From: an uncultured Duncaniella sp. | Lineage (GTDB): Bacteria; Bacteroidota; Bacteroidia; Bacteroidales; Muribaculaceae | Length of the DNA: 55,247 nucleotides | Assembly (NCBI GenBank): GCA_910577335.1 | Contig: CAJTMJ010000020.1 | Coordinates: forward strand, 1-55,247 | Direction: 5' to 3' | Program-made: the position numbers and the translations under genes | The notes under the pieces: generated by a model | Seen by the model: the letters and a program-made list of their open reading frames with translations, nothing else | Database searches by the model: none | What the model was told of the DNA's origin: nothing | Part shown: positions 7,934 to 16,438 of the stretch, piece by piece | Position numbering within the stretch: position 1 is the first letter of the stretch | Layout of the letters: the number at the start of each line of letters is the position of its first letter

Positions 7934-9229
7934 ATGGAAAACATATCATCAAAACCTATTGTAGTGATAATCGGAGGGGGATTCGCAGGACTAAATCTTG
8001 TGAAGCATATCGACAAGGACAAGTATGAGGTCATACTTGTGGATAAGAATAATTATCATGGCTTCCCTCCGTTATTTTACCAAGTAGCGTCCTCTGGACT
8101 CGACCCTACCAGCATCTCTTTCCCGTTCAGAAGAGAGATACGTAAAAAATCGCCTAAGAATGCCTCCTACCATATCGGAGAGGTCAAAGAAATAAATGTG
8201 GCACAGAAAGTGATTGTGACACAGTATGAGCAAATCAAATATGACAAGCTCATAATTGCCGCCGGCACAACTAACAAATTCTTCAACAATCCCGGATTAA
8301 TAGATAGTGTCTACACCCTCAAAAGCACCGATGAAGCGATAAGGTGCAGGAACGAGATACTTGACAGATGCGAAAGAGCAGCAGTGGAAAAAGACCCTGA
8401 AACACGAAAAAAGATGCTAAGTTTCGTTGTCATAGGTGGAGGTCCCGCAGGAGTTGAAATAGCCGGTGCATTGGGTGAGCTGAAAAGATACATATTAAAG
8501 CGCGACTATCCCGAGATACCTCAGGAGGATATGAACATACATCTTCTGGAAGGTACCGACAAATTACTGCGCACAATGAGTCCGACAGCCTCCGAGACAG
8601 CTCTTAAAGACCTTAAGAATCTGATGGTTGACGTTAAGCTTCAACACCTCATGGAAAGTTATGTGGATAACGAAGTGAAACTTAACGATAGTGAATCCAT
8701 ATATTCAGAGATGGTTATATGGACAGCCGGAGTAACCGGCACACCTTTCAAACTGACAGGTACCGACATCAAACCGGGTCCGGGCGCACGTTTTATCACC
8801 GACGAGTATTGCAAAGTCATAGGCGTAGACGATATATATGCCATCGGAGATATAAATTACCATCCTTCTGATGAGTATCCGAAAGGTTTACCGCAATTGG
8901 CTCAAGTGGCTATCCAACAGGGACGTTTCCTTGCCAAGAATCTTAATACCGGCAAATGGGATAAACCTTTCAAGTATAAAGACAAAGGCTCAATGGCTAC
9001 CATAGGGCGCAACAGGGCTGTCGCAGACCTTCATAAACTCCATCTCACCGGCTTCATAGCATGGCTGGCATGGATGTTTATCCATCTGATCTCCCTGTTG
9101 GGTATGAGAAGCAAAATCAGTGTTCTCACAAGTTGGGTATGGGCATATTTCACTTACAACACAGCTTTAAGATTGCTATTGCGAGGCTCCAAATATCCCA
9201 AACGTGGTCCTATGTGGGATAAGGGATAG
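7934..9229 (+). CDS. Type II NADH dehydrogenase (NDH-2-like flavoprotein)
   Basis: The 431-residue protein is a pyridine-nucleotide disulfide oxidoreductase-fold flavoprotein that likely passes electrons from NADH to quinone without pumping protons. The N-terminal FAD site reads VVIIGGGFAGL, the NAD site FVVIGGGPAGVEIAGAL, and the second FAD motif DDIYAIGDI. A hydrophobic C-terminal stretch (LTGFIAWLAWMFIHLISLLG) fits the membrane anchor of bacterial NDH-2. The ATG at 7934 is preferred over a TTG at 7889 because it places the FAD motif close to the N-terminus, as in the family. Confidence 0.9.
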   Translation: MENISSKPIVVIIGGGFAGLNLVKHIDKDKYEVILVDKNNYHGFPPLFYQVASSGLDPTSISFPFRREIRKKSPKNASYHIGEVKEINVAQKVIVTQYEQIKYDKLIIAAGTTNKFFNNPGLIDSVYTLKSTDEAIRCRNEILDRCERAAVEKDPETRKKMLSFVVIGGGPAGVEIAGALGELKRYILKRDYPEIPQEDMNIHLLEGTDKLLRTMSPTASETALKDLKNLMVDVKLQHLMESYVDNEVKLNDSESIYSEMVIWTAGVTGTPFKLTGTDIKPGPGARFITDEYCKVIGVDDIYAIGDINYHPSDEYPKGLPQLAQVAIQQGRFLAKNLNTGKWDKPFKYKDKGSMATIGRNRAVADLHKLHLTGFIAWLAWMFIHLISLLGMRSKISVLTSWVWAYFTYNTALRLLLRGSKYPKRGPMWDKG

Positions 9230-9284
9230 CCCGAAGAGTTAACAAATAAATGTTAAAATCAACATTTTATATAATGTTTTTTCG

Positions 9285-9292
9285 TAAATTTG
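9285..9292 (+). promoter_or_regulatory. -7 box upstream of argS
   Basis: TAAATTTG matches the Bacteroidetes -7 consensus 49 bp ahead of argS. Just upstream, at 9248-9267, an AT-rich hairpin (AAATGTT with AACATTT) may end the preceding transcript. Confidence 0.5.
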
Positions 9293-9340
9293 TAAATTAA
9301 AATCATTCTAATCATTCAACAATAGATAGAACAAATAGAA

Positions 9341-11128
9341 ATGTCGATTGATAGCATTATCGCAAACGCAGTCTCTCGTGCAGTAAAAGAACTTTATGGA
9401 GTTGAAACTCCGGCAGAAAATATTGCGCCTCAAGCAACCCGTAAGGAATTTGAAGGCAATCTCACTGTAGTGGTGTTTCCATGGGTGAAGGCAGCCCGCA
9501 AGTCTCCCGAAATGGTGGGACAAGAGATCGGTTCATGGCTTGAAGCTAATGAACCGGCGGTGGAAAAATTCAATGTAGTCAAGGGATTCCTTAACATTAC
9601 CATCGCACCGCGATTCTGGAATTCAGTACTCGAACATATTTCCGAAACCAAGGACTACGGTATTAAGACAGCCGACGAAAATTCACCGTTGGTAATGGTC
9701 GAATACTCCTCGCCCAATACAAACAAGCCGTTACATCTGGGGCACATCCGCAACAACCTGCTCGGATTTAGCCTTGCGGAAATCCTTAAAGCATGTGGCA
9801 ACCGTGTGATTAAGACCAACATCGTTAATGACCGCGGAATCCACATCTGCAAATCTATGCTCGCATGGCAGAAATGGGGCGAAAATGCGACTCCTGAATC
9901 TACCGGAAAGAAGGGCGACCATCTTATAGGTGATTTCTACGTGCTTTTCGACAAACATTTCAAGGCTGAAGTTGCCGACCTGATGGAGAAAGGTATGAGC
10001 AAAGAGGAAGCCGAAGCAGCTTCACCGCTTATGAAAGAGGCTCGTGAGATGCTTGTGAAATGGGAACAAAAAGACCCTGAAATCCGTGCCCTCTGGGAAC
10101 GCATGAACTCTTGGGTATATGCCGGATTTGACGAGACATACAAACGTATGGGCGTTGATTTCGACAAGATATATTATGAGAGTCAGACCTATCTTGAAGG
10201 TAAAGAAAAAGTGCTTGAAGGGCTTGAAGCCGGCAAGATGTATCGCAAGGAGGACGGTTCGGTATGGGCTGACCTTACAGGCGAGGGTCTTGACCACAAG
10301 TTGCTCTTGCGCAGCGACGGCACCTCCGTATACATGACTCAGGATATTGGCACAGCCAAACTCCGTTATGAGGACTTCCCTATCGACAAGATGATATATG
10401 TGGTAGGCAACGAGCAGAATTACCATTTCCAAGTGCTCTCCATCCTTCTTGACCGACTTGGTTTCAAGTGGGGAAAAGACCTTGTGCACTTCTCATACGG
10501 AATGGTAGAGCTGCCTGAAGGTAAAATGAAATCGCGTGAAGGCACTGTGGTTGACGCTGACGATCTGATGGACGATATGGTCAACACTGCCCGCACTGTT
10601 TCAGCTGAGCTGGGCAAGCTTGACGGACTTTCAGAAACGGAAATAGCTGAAATTTCTGAAATGGTCGGACTCGGAGCGTTGAAATACTTCCTCCTCAAGG
10701 TTGACCCACGTAAAAATATAACATTCAACCCCAAGGAGACCATCGACTTCAACGGTAACACCGGTCCATTTATCCAGTACACATACGCACGTATCTGCTC
10801 TGTGCTCCGCAAAGCGGCTGATGAGAATATGGATATCACAGATTACTCGAATGTAACCCCGGGTGAACGTGAAATTTCACTCATACAAGCTCTTGCCGAC
10901 TTCCCCGGAGTGGTTGAAGCCGCAGGACAAAGCTACAGCCCGGCGCTCATAGCCAACTATGCGTATGACCTCGTAAAACTTTATAACCAGTTCTACCACG
11001 ACTGCTCTATTCTCAAAGAGTCAGATACGGCAGTTCGTTCATTACGTCTTGAACTCAGCCGTCAGACAGCACGTATTATCAAGACAGCAATGAATCTGCT
11101 CGGCATACGTGTTCCCGAAAGAATGTAA
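9341..11128 (+). CDS. argS: Arginine--tRNA ligase
   Basis: A 595-residue class I aminoacyl-tRNA synthetase that charges tRNA-Arg in the cytoplasm. The N-terminal Add-1 domain (about 1-110) recognises the tRNA D-loop. The HIGH-type motif is in SSPNTNKPLHLGHIRNN, and the KMSKS-type loop reads GKMKSREG. The C-terminal DALR anticodon-binding domain (about 475-595) ends RIIKTAMNLLGIRVPERM, as in the family. Length is normal. It has its own promoter box and is followed 27 bp later by the Bax inhibitor-1 gene. Confidence 0.97.
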   Translation: MSIDSIIANAVSRAVKELYGVETPAENIAPQATRKEFEGNLTVVVFPWVKAARKSPEMVGQEIGSWLEANEPAVEKFNVVKGFLNITIAPRFWNSVLEHISETKDYGIKTADENSPLVMVEYSSPNTNKPLHLGHIRNNLLGFSLAEILKACGNRVIKTNIVNDRGIHICKSMLAWQKWGENATPESTGKKGDHLIGDFYVLFDKHFKAEVADLMEKGMSKEEAEAASPLMKEAREMLVKWEQKDPEIRALWERMNSWVYAGFDETYKRMGVDFDKIYYESQTYLEGKEKVLEGLEAGKMYRKEDGSVWADLTGEGLDHKLLLRSDGTSVYMTQDIGTAKLRYEDFPIDKMIYVVGNEQNYHFQVLSILLDRLGFKWGKDLVHFSYGMVELPEGKMKSREGTVVDADDLMDDMVNTARTVSAELGKLDGLSETEIAEISEMVGLGALKYFLLKVDPRKNITFNPKETIDFNGNTGPFIQYTYARICSVLRKAADENMDITDYSNVTPGEREISLIQALADFPGVVEAAGQSYSPALIANYAYDLVKLYNQFYHDCSILKESDTAVRSLRLELSRQTARIIKTAMNLLGIRVPERM

Positions 11129-11155
11129 AACATACAAACTTAATATTGAATAATT

Positions 11156-11890
11156 ATGAACAACAGATTTACACCAAACACACCTGTTCCACCCCCATAT
11201 AACGGGTATCACTCCACTCAGAGTGAAACTGTTCAGACCACATCAGCGGTGATGAAGCGTGTATACCTCAAGATGTTCCTCGGACTTCTTGTCACTGCAT
11301 TCATCTCAATGTTCTGCGCATCAAGTGTATCCTACATGCACTTCATGGCAACCAATTCATGGTTCTATTGGGGACTTTTCATCGCTGAAATTGTTCTCGT
11401 GATCGTGATTTCCAGCCGTATCACCAAAATGGCATCAGCCACGGCGACATTGCTGTTCTATGCGTTCGCTGCGGTCAACGGTCTGGCATTGGCTCCCATA
11501 TTCCTTGTGTATACAGCCACTTCGATAGCCAAGACATTCTTTATATGCGCCGGGACATTTGGAGCGATGAGCGTATACGGGTATTTTACCACTCAGGATC
11601 TCACTAAGTGGGGCAATTTCCTTTTCTATGCCCTGATAGGTCTTATCATTGCAAGTGTGATCAACATATTCACTCACAGCTCTACTCTTGACTGGATCAT
11701 CTCTATAGCCGGTGTGCTTATCTTCGTAGGTCTTACCGCTTGGGACACCCAGAAAATCAAACAGATGGCACAGTATACACCTGCTCAATACACAGGTCGC
11801 CTCGCCACCATCGGAGCGCTCAGTCTCTATCTTGATTTCATCAACCTGTTCCTCTATCTTCTCCGCTTTTTCGGAAGCCAGAGAGACTAA
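11156..11890 (+). CDS. Bax inhibitor-1/YccA family membrane protein
   Basis: The 244-residue protein has about seven hydrophobic helices after a ~35-residue polar N-terminus, the layout of the BI-1/YccA/YetJ family. The C-terminal hallmark VGLTAWDTQKIKQMAQ and the following LSLYLDFINLFLYLLRFF are typical. Some bacterial members act as pH-sensitive calcium leak channels and YccA interacts with FtsH. The role here is not known. It is probably co-transcribed with argS. Confidence 0.9.
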   Translation: MNNRFTPNTPVPPPYNGYHSTQSETVQTTSAVMKRVYLKMFLGLLVTAFISMFCASSVSYMHFMATNSWFYWGLFIAEIVLVIVISSRITKMASATATLLFYAFAAVNGLALAPIFLVYTATSIAKTFFICAGTFGAMSVYGYFTTQDLTKWGNFLFYALIGLIIASVINIFTHSSTLDWIISIAGVLIFVGLTAWDTQKIKQMAQYTPAQYTGRLATIGALSLYLDFINLFLYLLRFFGSQRD

Positions 11891-11933
11891 AATCGTAATC
11901 AGTTTACCATTTTAAATATCTATTAATTCGGAA

Positions 11934-13130
11934 ATGGCAAAAGTCATAATCATCGGAGCCGGCGGCGTAGGTACCGTTGTTGCTCACAAGTGTGCGCAGC
12001 ACCCTGAGGTTTTCTCTGAAATTGTTATCGCTTCTCGTACCCGCAGCAAGTGCGATGCTATCGTTGAAGCAATCGGCAAACCCAATCTTTCCTCCGACAC
12101 AGTTGACGCCGACAGCGTACCTCAGCTCGTGGAGCTATTTAACCGACACAAGCCTGCGCTTGTAATCAATGTGGCGCTCCCCTATCAGGACCTCACCATA
12201 ATGGACGCATGTCTGATATGCGGAGTCAACTATCTTGACACTGCGAATTATGAGCCTAAGGATGTGGCACACTTTGAATATTCATGGCAATGGGCATACA
12301 AAAAACGTTTCGAGGATGCAGGTCTGACAGCTATTCTCGGTTGCGGTTTTGACCCGGGTGTGTCAGGCGTGTTCACAGCTTACGCTGCTAAGCATTACTT
12401 CTCCGATATGGAATATCTCGATATCGTAGACTGCAACGGTGGCGACCACGGAAAGGCTTTTGCCACTAACTTCAATCCTGAAATCAACATCCGTGAGATC
12501 ACTCAGAACGGACGATACTATCAGGACGGCAAATGGATTACCACAGGTCCGCTCGAAATCCACAAGCCCCTCACCTATCCTAACATAGGCGAACGTGAAA
12601 GTTACCTCCTCTACCACGAGGAACTTGAATCGCTTGTCAAGAACTATCCGTCAATCAAGCGTGCCCGCTTCTGGATGACATTCGGTCAGGAATATCTCAC
12701 ACACCTGCGTGTGATTCAGAACATCGGCATGGCTCGTATCGACGAGGTAGATTATAACGGACAAAAGATCGTGCCTTTGCAATTCCTGAAAGCCGTACTT
12801 CCCAATCCTCAGGACCTTGGTGAGAATTATCACGGCGAAACTTCAATAGGCTGTCGTATCTCCGGTCTTGACAAAGAAGGGAAACACCTCACCTATTATA
12901 TATGGAACAACTGTTCGCATGAGGAAGCTTACAAAGAGACAGGAATGCAGGCAGTTAGCTACACCACCGGTGTTCCCGCAATGGTAGGTGCCATGATGTT
13001 CCTGACTGGTAAATGGGTAAAACCCGGTGTCAACAACGTAGAAGAATTTGACCCGGACCCATTCCTTGCCGAACTCTCAAAGAACGGTCTCCCTTGGAAC
13101 GAAGAATTCAACCTCAATCTTGAGGTGTGA
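11934..13130 (+). CDS. Saccharopine dehydrogenase-family protein, probable carboxynorspermidine synthase
   Basis: The 398-residue cytoplasmic oxidoreductase begins with a Rossmann NAD(P) motif, IIGAGGVGTVVAHKC, then SEIVIASRTRSKC. In Bacteroidetes this family is mostly carboxy(nor)spermidine dehydrogenase, which condenses aspartate semialdehyde with a diamine. The product is then decarboxylated by NspC in the alternative spermidine pathway. The visible LGCGFDPGVSGVF and GVPAMVGAMM segments fit that subgroup. nspC is not adjacent, so the substrate is inferred. A terminator follows at 13179. Confidence 0.82.
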   Translation: MAKVIIIGAGGVGTVVAHKCAQHPEVFSEIVIASRTRSKCDAIVEAIGKPNLSSDTVDADSVPQLVELFNRHKPALVINVALPYQDLTIMDACLICGVNYLDTANYEPKDVAHFEYSWQWAYKKRFEDAGLTAILGCGFDPGVSGVFTAYAAKHYFSDMEYLDIVDCNGGDHGKAFATNFNPEINIREITQNGRYYQDGKWITTGPLEIHKPLTYPNIGERESYLLYHEELESLVKNYPSIKRARFWMTFGQEYLTHLRVIQNIGMARIDEVDYNGQKIVPLQFLKAVLPNPQDLGENYHGETSIGCRISGLDKEGKHLTYYIWNNCSHEEAYKETGMQAVSYTTGVPAMVGAMMFLTGKWVKPGVNNVEEFDPDPFLAELSKNGLPWNEEFNLNLEV

Positions 13131-13178
13131 TTCTTTACCAACAAGAAGTTTTTAACTTTATAGTTGCAAAACCATAAT

Positions 13179-13220
13179 AAAGGCTGAACTCCTTTCATCG
13201 GGACGTCAGCCTTTATTTTT
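13179..13220 (+). terminator. Rho-independent terminator
   Basis: AAAGGCTGA (13179-13187) pairs with TCAGCCTTT (13206-13214) around an 18-nt loop, followed by ATTTTT. It ends the argS to carboxynorspermidine synthase transcript. Confidence 0.75.
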
Positions 13221-13294
13221 ATACTCATCCATCCTTATCACAAATAAATATTATTAATTTTACGAAGATACTTATAAAAGTATGGCAAAGTTTT

Positions 13295-13323
13295 TTTGAT
13301 TTAAAAAAAAGTTATTACTTTCG
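13295..13323 (+). promoter_or_regulatory. Promoter of the pRiA4b ORF-3-like gene
   Basis: TACTTTCG at 13316-13323 is a one-base variant of TAnnTTTG, with TTTG at 13295-13298 upstream (17-bp spacing). The gene starts 34 bp further on. Confidence 0.45.
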
Positions 13324-13357
13324 CAGTTAGAATTACCAAGATAAACCATACTTAACT

Positions 13358-13909
13358 ATGATATTCAATTTCCGCATAGTCTCTGACGAAGTTGACAACT
13401 TCAAAAGAGAGATACAAATCGACTCTGATGCCACATTCCTTGACCTGCGTAATGCTATATGCGATTCTGTAGGATACGACAAGGGACAGTTCAGCTCATT
13501 CTTTATGTGTGATGAAGGTTGGGAACGCGGGCAGGAAATAAGCCTTGAGGATATGGGTTCCGACTCGTCTGAAGATGTTTACATTATGGAAGACACCCCT
13601 CTTAGTGATTTCATAGAGGATGACGGGCAGCGTTTGGTCTGGGTGTTTGATTACATGACCGACCGCTCATTCTTCATCGAAATGAAGAAATCAATTCCCG
13701 GCAAGAGTCTTAAGGATCCTTTGTGCACAATCGCTATGGGCGAAGCTCCGGCACAGTTTGTTGACCTTGACGATTTCGATGCAAAAATTGATGCCAAGGC
13801 AGCACAAGTTGCATCCACAGATCTTGATGATGATTTCTACGGCTCCACAGAGTTCAATGAAGACGAATTTGACGCTGCGGGATTTGACGAAATGACATTT
13901 GACGAATAA
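13358..13909 (+). CDS. Plasmid pRiA4b ORF-3-like acidic protein
   Basis: A 183-residue, strongly acidic protein of the pRiA4b ORF-3-like (IS1096 TnpR-like) fold. It starts with the beta-strand segment IFNFRIVSDEVDNFKREIQI, followed by the typical FLDLRNAICDSVGYD and FFMCDEGWERGQEI. The C-terminal ~50 residues are almost all Asp, Glu, Phe, Ala and Gly. The family is common in Bacteroidetes as a stand-alone cytoplasmic protein with no established function. It is a monocistronic gene with its own promoter and a strong terminator. Confidence 0.8.
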   Translation: MIFNFRIVSDEVDNFKREIQIDSDATFLDLRNAICDSVGYDKGQFSSFFMCDEGWERGQEISLEDMGSDSSEDVYIMEDTPLSDFIEDDGQRLVWVFDYMTDRSFFIEMKKSIPGKSLKDPLCTIAMGEAPAQFVDLDDFDAKIDAKAAQVASTDLDDDFYGSTEFNEDEFDAAGFDEMTFDE

Positions 13910-13936
13910 ATAGGCATACCTTTGTATAAAGAATAA

Positions 13937-13975
13937 AAATGGAGTTGCGGATAATACTGCAACTCCATTTTCTTT
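13937..13975. terminator. Bidirectional terminator
   Basis: AAATGGAGTTGC (13937-13948) and GCAACTCCATTT (13959-13970) form a perfect 12-bp stem with a 10-nt loop. A-runs upstream and T-runs downstream allow it to work on both strands, between the convergent genes ending at 13909 and 14043. Confidence 0.88.
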
Positions 13976-14042
13976 ATATCCATTACGACTCTTCCCCTGA
14001 CAGACGATAATTTAAAATCAGGAAAAATCATTATAGTATTTA

Positions 14043-14978
14043 TTATCCATACCGGAAGGTAGGTTTTAGTGTCAACTCACAGCCTACACTTTCCTTGAAG
14101 TCACATAGACCCAACGATGGGATGCCATTGCTTGAGGATGGACCTATATCTATTGTCTTACCGGATTCTGAATAATACTCCACTAACTTATATGCAAGCA
14201 TATTCATGGGTCTGAATCGGGAATAACCGGGTAAATCGCCCCAATATATCACTTGCACAACATTATCAGTCACATGATATACCATGGCTGCCGCCACGTC
14301 AACATCGTCTAACGTAAGAATCATAAAATCGGCACGTACAAGAGATACTGTGCTGATGACATCATCCAACGACATGTGCAACTGATAATGCTTATAACTC
14401 CGATTCTTTTCTATAACGCCATATACACGCTTGACAGCCTCAACAGCTCCTGAGTCATAGCACTCGAATCCAAAACCGTTTGCCATCGCATTCCTAAGCT
14501 TATTGCGAGCGGCAGAATTCATACGACACATCAAATCAGGGAATATCCCCTTAGGGAAATAGTGGCCATAATCCGAATAGACCAACTCAAATCCTGCGTC
14601 AAGCAATGCGCCATATTGCTTATTCAGATGCGAGTGTCTGTTATATATATAAGGTGGAAGAGTTATTGTTAATCTTCGCCCCTTCGAACCTGCATAGAGC
14701 TTCAAAGCTTCTGCTGCTTCAAGATAATGATTCAACCGCTGAATTCCACGCTCTTCAAAACCTCCGAACGGAGCAGAAAAAGGAGATTTCAATTCTTCAC
14801 CTGTGTCGCCCAGTATAATTCCAAAACGCACGGTTCCGTTGCTGTCTTTAAACACAAGATACTCCACAGAATCGCACTTATGCCTGTTAAGCTCATTAAA
14901 AGCCCCGGAATTATATATATGTGAAGGTGTCGGGAAGAGACCTTCATATATCTCAGGCGATACGCTTTGAATCTCCAT
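14043..14978 (-). CDS. FemAB/GNAT-like acyltransferase
   Basis: The 311-residue protein resembles the FemAB-like branch of the GNAT superfamily. The N-terminal PSHIYNSGAFNELNR, the central MNSAARNKLRNAMANGFGFE (the family's substrate-binding helix) and the late IDIGPSSSNGIPSLGLCDFK are seen. Members move amino acids or acyl groups onto cell-wall or lipid acceptors, and some use aminoacyl-tRNA as donor. It is the last gene of a three-gene minus-strand operon, 17 bp after the YrdC-domain gene. The substrate cannot be read from sequence. Confidence 0.65.
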   Translation of the reverse strand: MEIQSVSPEIYEGLFPTPSHIYNSGAFNELNRHKCDSVEYLVFKDSNGTVRFGIILGDTGEELKSPFSAPFGGFEERGIQRLNHYLEAAEALKLYAGSKGRRLTITLPPYIYNRHSHLNKQYGALLDAGFELVYSDYGHYFPKGIFPDLMCRMNSAARNKLRNAMANGFGFECYDSGAVEAVKRVYGVIEKNRSYKHYQLHMSLDDVISTVSLVRADFMILTLDDVDVAAAMVYHVTDNVVQVIYWGDLPGYSRFRPMNMLAYKLVEYYSESGKTIDIGPSSSNGIPSLGLCDFKESVGCELTLKPTFRYG

Positions 14979-14995
14979 AAATATCTGTATGGAAG

Positions 14996-15598
14996 TTATT
15001 GTAGCTCCCCTTTACCCTCTCGGACTATTTCAGGATTGTAACTGTCGGTAATATCAACCACAGTGGATGAATGTCCGTCACATTCTCCCCCATCTATCAG
15101 CAGTGCAGCCACACCGTTATACTCATCCATCAAAACCTGCGGATCCAATATATCATCGCCATCTTGCTGTGCCGAAGTGGAAAGTATCGGATTGCCAAGA
15201 CGCTCCGATATAGCCACAGCGATAGGATTGTCAGGCACACGTATACCCACGGCTTTACGACCCTTAAATACCTTAGGCAACTTTGTTGAAGCAGGCAATA
15301 TAAAAGTGAAAGCGCCGGGAAGATTGCGTCGCATTATACGAAAAGCCTCATTATCAATCTTGGCATACTCACTCGCCATAGAGAGTCCGTCGCACACAAC
15401 CGATAGCGTATGCTTCTGAGGATTGATACCCTTAACTTTACACAGTTTCTCAATAGCGACATTGTTCAATGCGTCACATCCGAGCGCATAAAGGCTATCG
15501 GTGGGATAGATAATCACGCCACCATCTTTCAAACATTCCACCGCCTCATCAAGAAAACGGTCATTGATATTTGAAGGATATATATGCAGAACTTTCAT
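14996..15598 (-). CDS. YrdC/Sua5-family L-threonylcarbamoyladenylate synthase
   Basis: A 200-residue YrdC-domain protein. The family makes threonylcarbamoyl-AMP from threonine, bicarbonate and ATP, the first step of tRNA t6A37 modification. GGVIIYPTDSLYALGCDA, KVKGINPQKHTLSVVC and GIRVPDNPIAVAISERLG are the expected substrate-site motifs, with NPILSTSAQ later. There is no C-terminal Sua5 domain, so it is TsaC- or YciO-like. YciO paralogs may have other roles, and the two cannot be told apart here. It overlaps the upstream gene by 4 bp. Confidence 0.85.
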   Translation of the reverse strand: MKVLHIYPSNINDRFLDEAVECLKDGGVIIYPTDSLYALGCDALNNVAIEKLCKVKGINPQKHTLSVVCDGLSMASEYAKIDNEAFRIMRRNLPGAFTFILPASTKLPKVFKGRKAVGIRVPDNPIAVAISERLGNPILSTSAQQDGDDILDPQVLMDEYNGVAALLIDGGECDGHSSTVVDITDSYNPEIVREGKGELQ

Positions 15599-16260
15599 GG
15601 CTGATATATATTTACTTTAATATTAGTCGCATTAGCGAATTTTTCTATCAATGAAGTTGACAGCCCTATAACATCGTCAACAGGCATCTCCTCTCCATAT
15701 ACGTTTATACACATAAGCAATCGTGTAGTTTCCAGACTGAGTTTTGTGCGCTCATTGTCACTTGTAGGAGTGCCTATCCCTCCGACATTATCCCTATACA
15801 CGGGCATGTTTGCTATGTTGAGCGTACCTCTGCCTATCCCTTCGAAAGGTTCACCTTCCATACCGACACCGAGAGTCAACTGCTCGCCGTCAATTTTATC
15901 AAGGTCAAAACCACCGATGGAATACCCCGACTGAATAGATATAAGGTTAATCACATCCACCAGAGTGTCTATACGGTAAAGTTCCATCCCTTTCACAATA
16001 CGACGGCACAACGCCTCACACGACGGACGATACCGGTTAGGTTCTTTACCCAACGCCTTATATGCCTCGCGTGTGGCACGGATGCCGGGACGCTTATTGA
16101 TCTCAGGCATCTCCAGCACATCATGAATGTCACCGGCAGCCCGCATCAGAAGTGCCCACAGTTCATCGCTCGTAGCCGGATTGTCAACATCAGCCTCGAT
16201 GGTCACCACACGCAACCCCGGTGCGGCACTCTTTATCTTATCGTCAAATTGAATTTTCAT
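15595..16260 (-). CDS. B3/B4 tRNA-binding domain protein
   Basis: This 221-residue protein resembles the isolated B3/B4 domain of the phenylalanyl-tRNA synthetase beta chain, the domain that edits Tyr-tRNA-Phe. KRPGIRATREAYKALGKEPN, RYRPSCEALCRRIVKGMELY and DVINLISIQSGYSIGGFDLD match the stand-alone family pattern. The function of stand-alone copies is not settled; trans-editing of mischarged tRNA is a reasonable guess. It is the first gene of the minus-strand trio, behind a CAAAATTA box (16302-16309). Confidence 0.8.
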   Translation of the reverse strand: MKIQFDDKIKSAAPGLRVVTIEADVDNPATSDELWALLMRAAGDIHDVLEMPEINKRPGIRATREAYKALGKEPNRYRPSCEALCRRIVKGMELYRIDTLVDVINLISIQSGYSIGGFDLDKIDGEQLTLGVGMEGEPFEGIGRGTLNIANMPVYRDNVGGIGTPTSDNERTKLSLETTRLLMCINVYGEEMPVDDVIGLSTSLIEKFANATNIKVNIYQP

Positions 16261-16301
16261 ATTATAATCTATATGGACTACCTATTCTTACGTTCATACC
16301 A

Positions 16302-16352
16302 CAAAATTAGCACAAATTTATTGAATTATTTCAAACATTTATCGTAATTTTG
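16302..16352. promoter_or_regulatory. Overlapping divergent promoters (B3/B4 operon and waaA operon)
   Basis: On the minus strand, TAATTTTG lies at 16302-16309 with a TTTG at 16332-16335 22 bp upstream. On the plus strand, TAATTTTG lies at 16345-16352 with TTG at 16321-16323. The -33 boxes of the two promoters are interleaved, so polymerase binding in one direction may affect the other. Confidence 0.6.
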
Positions 16353-16438
16353 TGAGCTTAAACAGGTGTGCAAAATTAATAGACTTAATTCTGCCCGCTG
16401 TTTTGTGTATTTTAATTGACCATTTTCCAAGCTTCGGA

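Noticed and set aside
9248..9267. AT-rich hairpin after the NADH dehydrogenase gene as a terminator
   Set aside because: The 7-bp stem is all A/T except one G-C type pair and has no clean T-run, so it is mentioned only with the argS promoter.
10022..10489. 155-residue minus-strand frame inside argS
   Set aside because: It is a shadow of the arginyl-tRNA synthetase frame; no family features.
16352..16438. N-terminal extension of WaaA
   Set aside because: The start would be the last base of the -7 box TAATTTTG, so it cannot be in the mRNA.
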